From: Betaproteobacteria bacterium
GTDB lineage: Bacteria > Pseudomonadota > Gammaproteobacteria > Burkholderiales > SG8-41
Length of the DNA: 11,660 nucleotides
Direction: 5' to 3'
NCBI GenBank assembly: GCA_016177355.1
Contig: JACOVL010000028.1
Coordinates: forward strand, 1-11,660
Shown: piece by piece, positions 6,554-11,660 of the stretch
Layout of the letters: each line of letters begins with the position of its first letter
Position numbering within the stretch: the stretch's first letter is position 1
Made by a program: the position numbers and the translations under genes
The notes under the pieces: generated by a model
Databases searched by the model: none
Seen by the model: the letters and a program-made list of their open reading frames with translations, nothing else
What the model was told of the DNA's origin: nothing

Positions 6554-7786
6554 ATGCTGATCGAAGTCAAGGTGCCGCAGCTCTCCGAGTCGGTTGCCGA
6601 AGCGACGTTGCTGAGCTGGCACAAGAAAGCGGGCGAATTCGTCAAGCGCGACGAGAACCTGGTGGATATCGAGACCGACAAGGTCGTGCTCGAGACCCCG
6701 GCGCCGGATTCGGGCGTGATCGTCAAGATCGTCAAGGGCGACGGCGGCACGGTGACGAGCAACGAGGTGATCGCGCAGATCGACACCGAGGCCAAAGGGA
6801 AAAATGAGGGGAAAAATGAGGCCCAGGCCGCTGCTCCGGCCGCCGCGGCGAAGGCCGAGACCAGGGCTGTACCCGCAGCGAAAACGGCGGGAACATCGGC
6901 GATGCCGGCGGCGCAAAAACTCGCGGCGGAGAAGCAGATCGATACCGGAACTATCGCCGGCACCGGCCGCGGCGGACGCGTCACCAAGGAAGACGTGCAG
7001 CGCGCAACCGAGGGCGGCGCTCTGCCGGCCGCCAGGGCGCCACTGCGCGCGTCGGCCACTGCGATCGATCCGGGCGCGCCCGGCGAGCGTCCCGAGCAGC
7101 GCGTGCCGATGTCGCGGCTGCGGGTGCGCGTCGCCGAGCGACTGGTGCAGTCGCAGCAGACCGCCGCGATCCTCACCACTTTCAACGAAGTCAACATGCA
7201 GCCGGTGATCGAGCTGCGCAACAAGTACAAGGACCGCTTCGAGAAGGAGCACGGCGTGAAGCTCGGCTTCATGTCGTTCTTCGTGAAGGCGGCGGTGCAC
7301 GCGCTCAGGAAATATCCGGTGGTCAACGCCTCGATCGACGGCACCGACATCATCTACCACGGCTATTACGACATCGGCATCGCGGTCGGCAGCCCGCGCG
7401 GACTGGTGGTGCCGATCGTGCGCAACGCGGACCAGCTCTCGCTCGCCGACATCGAAAAGAGCATCGCCGATTTCGGCAAGCGCGCGCAGGACGGCAAGCT
7501 CACCCTCGAGGAGCTCACCGGCGGCACGTTCTCCATCTCCAACGGCGGCGTGTTCGGCTCGATGCTGTCCACCCCGATCATCAACCCGCCGCAGAGCGCG
7601 ATCCTCGGCGTGCACGCGACGCGCGAGCGCCCGGTGGCCGAGAACGGGCAGGTGGTGATCCGCCCGATCAACTATCTCGCGCTCTCGTACGACCACCGCA
7701 TCATCGACGGCCGCGAGGCCGTGCTGTCGCTGGTCGCGATCAAGGAAGCGCTGGAGGATCCCGCACGGATCCTGCTCGACATCTAG
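6554..7786 (+). CDS. sucB: Dihydrolipoyllysine-residue succinyltransferase, E2 of 2-oxoglutarate dehydrogenase
   Basis: Core E2 subunit (also called odhB): it carries the succinyl group on a swinging lipoyl arm and transfers it to CoA. The 410 residues show the standard layout. One lipoyl domain (about 2-77) has the lipoylated K43 in IETDKVVLE. A flexible Ala/Lys/Glu-rich linker runs from about 78 to 112. The peripheral E1/E3-binding domain (about 114-150) contains AAQKLAAEKQID and GTGRGGRVTKEDV. The catalytic domain (about 180-410) has GGTFSISNGG (323-332) and the acyltransferase motif DHRIIDG with H381 and D385 (E. coli H375 and D379). A single lipoyl domain and this motif fit the succinyltransferase rather than the pyruvate-complex E2, which in these bacteria usually has more lipoyl domains. 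The linker contains a tandem repeat, listed separately. Confidence 0.98.
   Translation: MLIEVKVPQLSESVAEATLLSWHKKAGEFVKRDENLVDIETDKVVLETPAPDSGVIVKIVKGDGGTVTSNEVIAQIDTEAKGKNEGKNEAQAAAPAAAAKAETRAVPAAKTAGTSAMPAAQKLAAEKQIDTGTIAGTGRGGRVTKEDVQRATEGGALPAARAPLRASATAIDPGAPGERPEQRVPMSRLRVRVAERLVQSQQTAAILTTFNEVNMQPVIELRNKYKDRFEKEHGVKLGFMSFFVKAAVHALRKYPVVNASIDGTDIIYHGYYDIGIAVGSPRGLVVPIVRNADQLSLADIEKSIADFGKRAQDGKLTLEELTGGTFSISNGGVFGSMLSTPIINPPQSAILGVHATRERPVAENGQVVIRPINYLALSYDHRIIDGREAVLSLVAIKEALEDPARILLDI
6797..6820 (+). repeat. Two exact tandem copies of a 12-base unit in the SucB linker
   Basis: GGGAAAAATGAG occurs twice head to tail (6797-6808 and 6809-6820), exactly in phase with the codons, so it encodes Gly-Lys-Asn-Glu twice (residues 82-89). 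It lies in the mobile linker after the lipoyl domain, where length changes are tolerated. The A-rich unit stands out from the GC-rich codons around it and looks like a recent slippage duplication. Confidence 0.9.
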
Positions 7787-7795
7787 TCGGGCGCC

Positions 7796-9216
<1,421 letters not shown>

Positions 9217-9220
<4 letters not shown>

Positions 9221-10371
9221 AGCAGGAACAGCCCGTCCCGGCCGCGGCGGAACCGGTCTCCGTTCTCGAGCGGTACCAGGAAGCCCTCAGGAAAAGAGGC
9301 TTCGCGTCGGACGCGAGCCAGCACGCCGCCGTGCGGCGGCTGCAGCGCCTCTACGAGGAATGGTCGGACTACAAGCGGCGCCGGCGCACGGCGCTGCAGC
9401 GGCTGGTGGTGAAGCCGCCGCTGCCGCGCGGTGTGTACCTGTGGGGCGCCGTGGGGCGCGGCAAGACCTTCCTGATGGACAGCTTCTACCGCTGCCTGCC
9501 TTTGGAGCGCAAGCGGCGGGTGCATTTCCATCATTTCATGCGCGACGTGCACCGGGAGCTCGACGAACTGAAGGGCACCGCCGACCCGCTCGACGCGCTC
9601 GCCGACCGCATCGCACGGCGCTACCGGCTGATCTGCTTCGACGAAGTCGCAGTTTCCGACGTGGCGGACGCGATGCTGCTCGGGCGCCTCTTCACGCGGA
9701 CCATGGACCGCGGCGTGGTCTATTGCATGACGTCGAACTATCAACCGGACGAGCTCTACCAGGGCGGGCTCAAGCGCGAGGACTTTCTTCCCGTCATCGA
9801 ATCCATCAAGGAGAGGCTCGACGTGCTGCGCGTGGACGGCGGCGTCGACTACCGCAAGCTCGCGCTGCAGCAGGTCAGGGCCTACCACGCGCCGCTCACG
9901 CCCGCAGCCGAGCGGGCGCTGATGGAAACATTCCGGAGACTCGCCGAAGTGGAGGAGGAGTTCCACGAGCTCGACGTGGAAGGGCGCGTCATACCCTACC
10001 GCCACCGCGCCGGCGGCGTGGTGTGGTTCGACTTCGGCGTGATCTGCGGTTGGGGCCGCTCGCAAAACGACTACATAGATCTCGCCAAGCGTTTCCACAC
10101 CGTCATCGTCTCGGGCGTGCCGCGCCTGGGGCTCGACCGCGCGGATGAAGCGCGCCGCTTCACGCTGCTCGTGGATGTGCTGTACGATCAGCGCGTGAAT
10201 CTTATCCTGTCCGCCGCCGCGCCCGCCGACCATCTGCTGTTGCGCGAGCCCGAGGTGCAGGACGCGCAGCTGCAGGCGCTGGTCTTCCAGTTCGACCGCA
10301 CGGCGAGCCGTCTCGCCGAGATGCGGACGCGCGAGTACCTGGGCCGGCCCAAGGCCAGGCACGATACATGA
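9217..10371 (+). CDS. zapE: Cell division protein ZapE / AFG1-family P-loop ATPase
   Basis: AFG1-like AAA-type ATPase of 384 residues (E. coli ZapE 375). The Walker A loop is GAVGRGKT (77-84), Walker B is LICFDE (138-143), sensor-1-like TSN is at 172-174, and the family-specific RSQNDYIDLAKRFHTV stretch is at 281-296. The start is GTG at 9217, overlapping the lpdA TGA as GTGA. It is the only start codon that keeps the conserved N-terminal segment (YQEALRKRGF...), and it has no Shine-Dalgarno site, which suggests translational coupling to lpdA. In E. coli ZapE associates with the division ring; the mitochondrial homologue Afg1/LACE1 is tied to turnover of respiratory-chain subunits. The residues after Walker B (VAVSD) differ from the Phe-containing form I recall in relatives. 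Family assignment is firm; the role in this operon is inferred. Confidence 0.93.
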
Positions 10372-11357
10372 ATAAATTCAATGCATTACGTATATACAGC
10401 GAGGCCGGCAAGGTCGCCGGGCGCGTGGTGGAGGCCGCCCTGGACGAATTGTCCGGGGGCGAAGTCGTGTTCAAAACCGCGTACTCGAGCGTCAACTACA
10501 AGGACGCGCTGGCGTGCACCGGGAGCGGAGGAAAAATCATACGGAAATACCCGCTGATCGGCGGCATCGACGCTACGGGAGTGGTGATTTCATCGGGCGA
10601 TGCCCGCTACCAGCCGGGCGACGAGGTGATCTGCACCAGCTACGATTTCGGCGTCGCGCACGACGGCGGCTACTCGCAGGTTTGCCGCGTGCCCGCCGAT
10701 TGGGTGGTGCCGTTGCCCAAAGGGTTGACCCTGTTCGATGCGGCGGCGCTCGGCGTCGCGGGCTACACGGCGGGGCTGGCGATGGAGCTGCTCGAGCTGA
10801 ACGGCATGGCGCCCGGCAACGGCAAGGTGCTGGTGAACGGGGCGACCGGCGGCGTCGCCACGCTCGCCATCGACATGCTTTCCAGGCTCGGTTATCACGT
10901 GGTCGCTGTCACCGGCAAGGATGCCGAGCATGAATTCCTGAGGAAACTGGGGGCGGCGGAAGTCCTGCCGCGCCAGCAGCCGGAACCGGGCAGCCGGCCG
11001 CTGGAGAAGGCGTTGTGGGCGGCGGCGTTCGACTCGGTGGGCGGCGAGAGCCTCGCCTGGCTCACGCGCACCATGCAGCCCGGCGGGTTGATCGCGAGCT
11101 TCGGCAATGCCGGCGGCATCGAATTCAAGGCGACGGTGCTGCCTTTCATCCTGCGCGGCGTGCGGCTGATCGGCGTGGATTCGGGCTTCACGCCGATGCC
11201 GCTGCGGCGCAAAGTGTGGGGGCGGCTCGGCTCCGACCTGAAACCGCGCCATCTCGGCGATATCGCGCAACCCATCACGCTGGAAGAATTGCCCGGCTAT
11301 TTCGACAGGATGCTGAAAGGGCAGATAAAAGGCCGGGCCGTGGTCGGGATTTCGTAA
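10368..11357 (+). CDS. acuI: YhdH/AcuI-family NADPH-dependent oxidoreductase (probable acrylyl-CoA reductase)
   Basis: Zinc-independent medium-chain reductase of 329 residues (E. coli YhdH about 324). Characterised YhdH/AcuI proteins reduce acryloyl-CoA to propionyl-CoA with NADPH. Family signatures are SSVNYKDALA (40-49), the GGID.TG stretch (65-71; I recall Pro-Gly in relatives where Gly-Gly is found here), the nucleotide-binding NGATGGVATLA (157-167) followed by LGYHVVAVTGK (174-184), and the FLRKLGAAEVL segment (190-200). The ATG at 10368 overlaps the zapE stop as ATGA, with a modest AGG (10357-10359) upstream, so it appears to be translated with zapE. An AcuI-like gene is not part of the core TCA cluster as I know it, so this is likely a lineage-specific addition. 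The substrate is not provable here; annotation as a generic quinone oxidoreductase would be the cautious alternative. Confidence 0.88.
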   Translation: MNKFNALRIYSEAGKVAGRVVEAALDELSGGEVVFKTAYSSVNYKDALACTGSGGKIIRKYPLIGGIDATGVVISSGDARYQPGDEVICTSYDFGVAHDGGYSQVCRVPADWVVPLPKGLTLFDAAALGVAGYTAGLAMELLELNGMAPGNGKVLVNGATGGVATLAIDMLSRLGYHVVAVTGKDAEHEFLRKLGAAEVLPRQQPEPGSRPLEKALWAAAFDSVGGESLAWLTRTMQPGGLIASFGNAGGIEFKATVLPFILRGVRLIGVDSGFTPMPLRRKVWGRLGSDLKPRHLGDIAQPITLEELPGYFDRMLKGQIKGRAVVGIS

Positions 11358-11374
11358 GTTCGGGTTGCAGGGAC

Positions 11375-11379
11375 AGGAG
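11375..11379 (+). promoter_or_regulatory. Ribosome-binding site deciding a TTG start
   Basis: AGGAG lies six bases before TTG at 11386. It is among the best Shine-Dalgarno matches in the window and supports TTG as the start of the downstream transporter over an upstream in-frame TTG at 11365, which lacks such a site. Confidence 0.65.
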
Positions 11380-11385
11380 ACCGGA

Positions 11386-11660
11386 TTGGGCCGCATCCGC
11401 AACGGCGAGCTGTTTCTCAACATCGGGCACACGCTCGACCATCTTTTCTTGTTGATTTTTCCGACGGTGGTGCTGGCGATGGCGCCGGAGTTCGGGCGGT
11501 CGTACAGCGAGATGCTGCCGCTCGCGCTCGGCGGCTTCATTGCGTTCGGCGCGGGATCGCTGCCGGCGGGATGGCTCGCCGACCGCTGGAGCCGTCGCGG
11601 CATGATGGTGGTGTTCTTCACCGGTATCGGCGCCGCCTCCGTGTTGACCGGCTTCGCGCA
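11386..11660 (+). CDS. Major facilitator superfamily transporter, N-terminal part (runs off window)
   Basis: The first 91 codons of an inner-membrane transporter; the 3' end is outside the window. A first hydrophobic segment at about residues 19-33 (HLFLLIFPTVVLAMA) is preceded by NIGHTLDH. A second segment at about 43-61 is rich in Gly and Ala. It is followed by GWLADRWSRRG (62-72), the motif A loop between helices 2 and 3 of the major facilitator superfamily, and then the start of helix 3 (MMVVFFTGIGAASVLTGFA). I recognise the superfamily but not the substrate; the His/Asp pattern in helix 1 recalls fosmidomycin-resistance-like members, which is only a suggestion. The start is TTG at 11386, based on AGGAG six bases upstream. 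It begins 28 bases after acuI with no visible terminator between, so it may be co-transcribed. Confidence 0.85.
   Translation, partial: MGRIRNGELFLNIGHTLDHLFLLIFPTVVLAMAPEFGRSYSEMLPLALGGFIAFGAGSLPAGWLADRWSRRGMMVVFFTGIGAASVLTGFA

Noticed and set aside
11358..11385. Terminator between acuI and the transporter
   Set aside because: The 28-base gap has no stable inverted repeat or T-tract; it mainly holds the AGGAG ribosome-binding site.

Overview
The window is a stretch of GC-rich bacterial chromosome with ten genes, all on the + strand and packed end to end. Gene order (sdhA-sdhB-sdhE-gltA-sucA-sucB-lpdA-zapE) and protein sequences point to a betaproteobacterium. The TCA-cycle cluster in which gltA sits between the succinate dehydrogenase genes and the 2-oxoglutarate dehydrogenase genes, with zapE behind lpdA, is familiar from that class. 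I cannot name a genus from sequence alone.

Layout. Positions 2-2339 hold the 3' part of the succinate dehydrogenase operon: sdhA (its first ~137 codons lie outside the window), sdhB, and the flavin-attachment factor sdhE. Positions 2363-3661 hold gltA (type II citrate synthase). Positions 3671-9220 hold the complete 2-oxoglutarate dehydrogenase complex: sucA/odhA (E1), sucB/odhB (E2) and lpdA (E3). zapE (AFG1-type P-loop ATPase) starts at a GTG overlapping the lpdA stop. An acuI/yhdH-type NADPH-dependent quinone/acrylyl-CoA reductase gene starts inside the zapE stop. After 28 bases a major facilitator transporter begins from a TTG codon and runs off the right edge. There is no gene-free stretch longer than 28 bases, no RNA gene, mobile element or CRISPR array, and no terminator that I can see.

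How the genes work together. GltA makes citrate from acetyl-CoA and oxaloacetate, SucA/SucB/LpdA convert 2-oxoglutarate to succinyl-CoA, and SdhA/SdhB oxidise succinate and pass electrons to quinone. SdhE matures SdhA by helping covalent flavinylation. Succinyl-CoA synthetase (sucCD) is not in the window. ZapE may act in envelope or respiratory protein quality control or in cell division. AcuI may feed propionyl-CoA into central metabolism. Both of these links are inferred from context.

The most interesting non-coding feature is the design of the junctions. Most genes abut or overlap, or have their ribosome-binding site fused to the previous stop codon. At the two AT-rich gaps (before gltA and before sucB) a small hairpin pairs with the Shine-Dalgarno sequence just downstream of the preceding stop codon. 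This suggests translational coupling. I found no convincing previously undescribed system; this is largely a well-known housekeeping operon.
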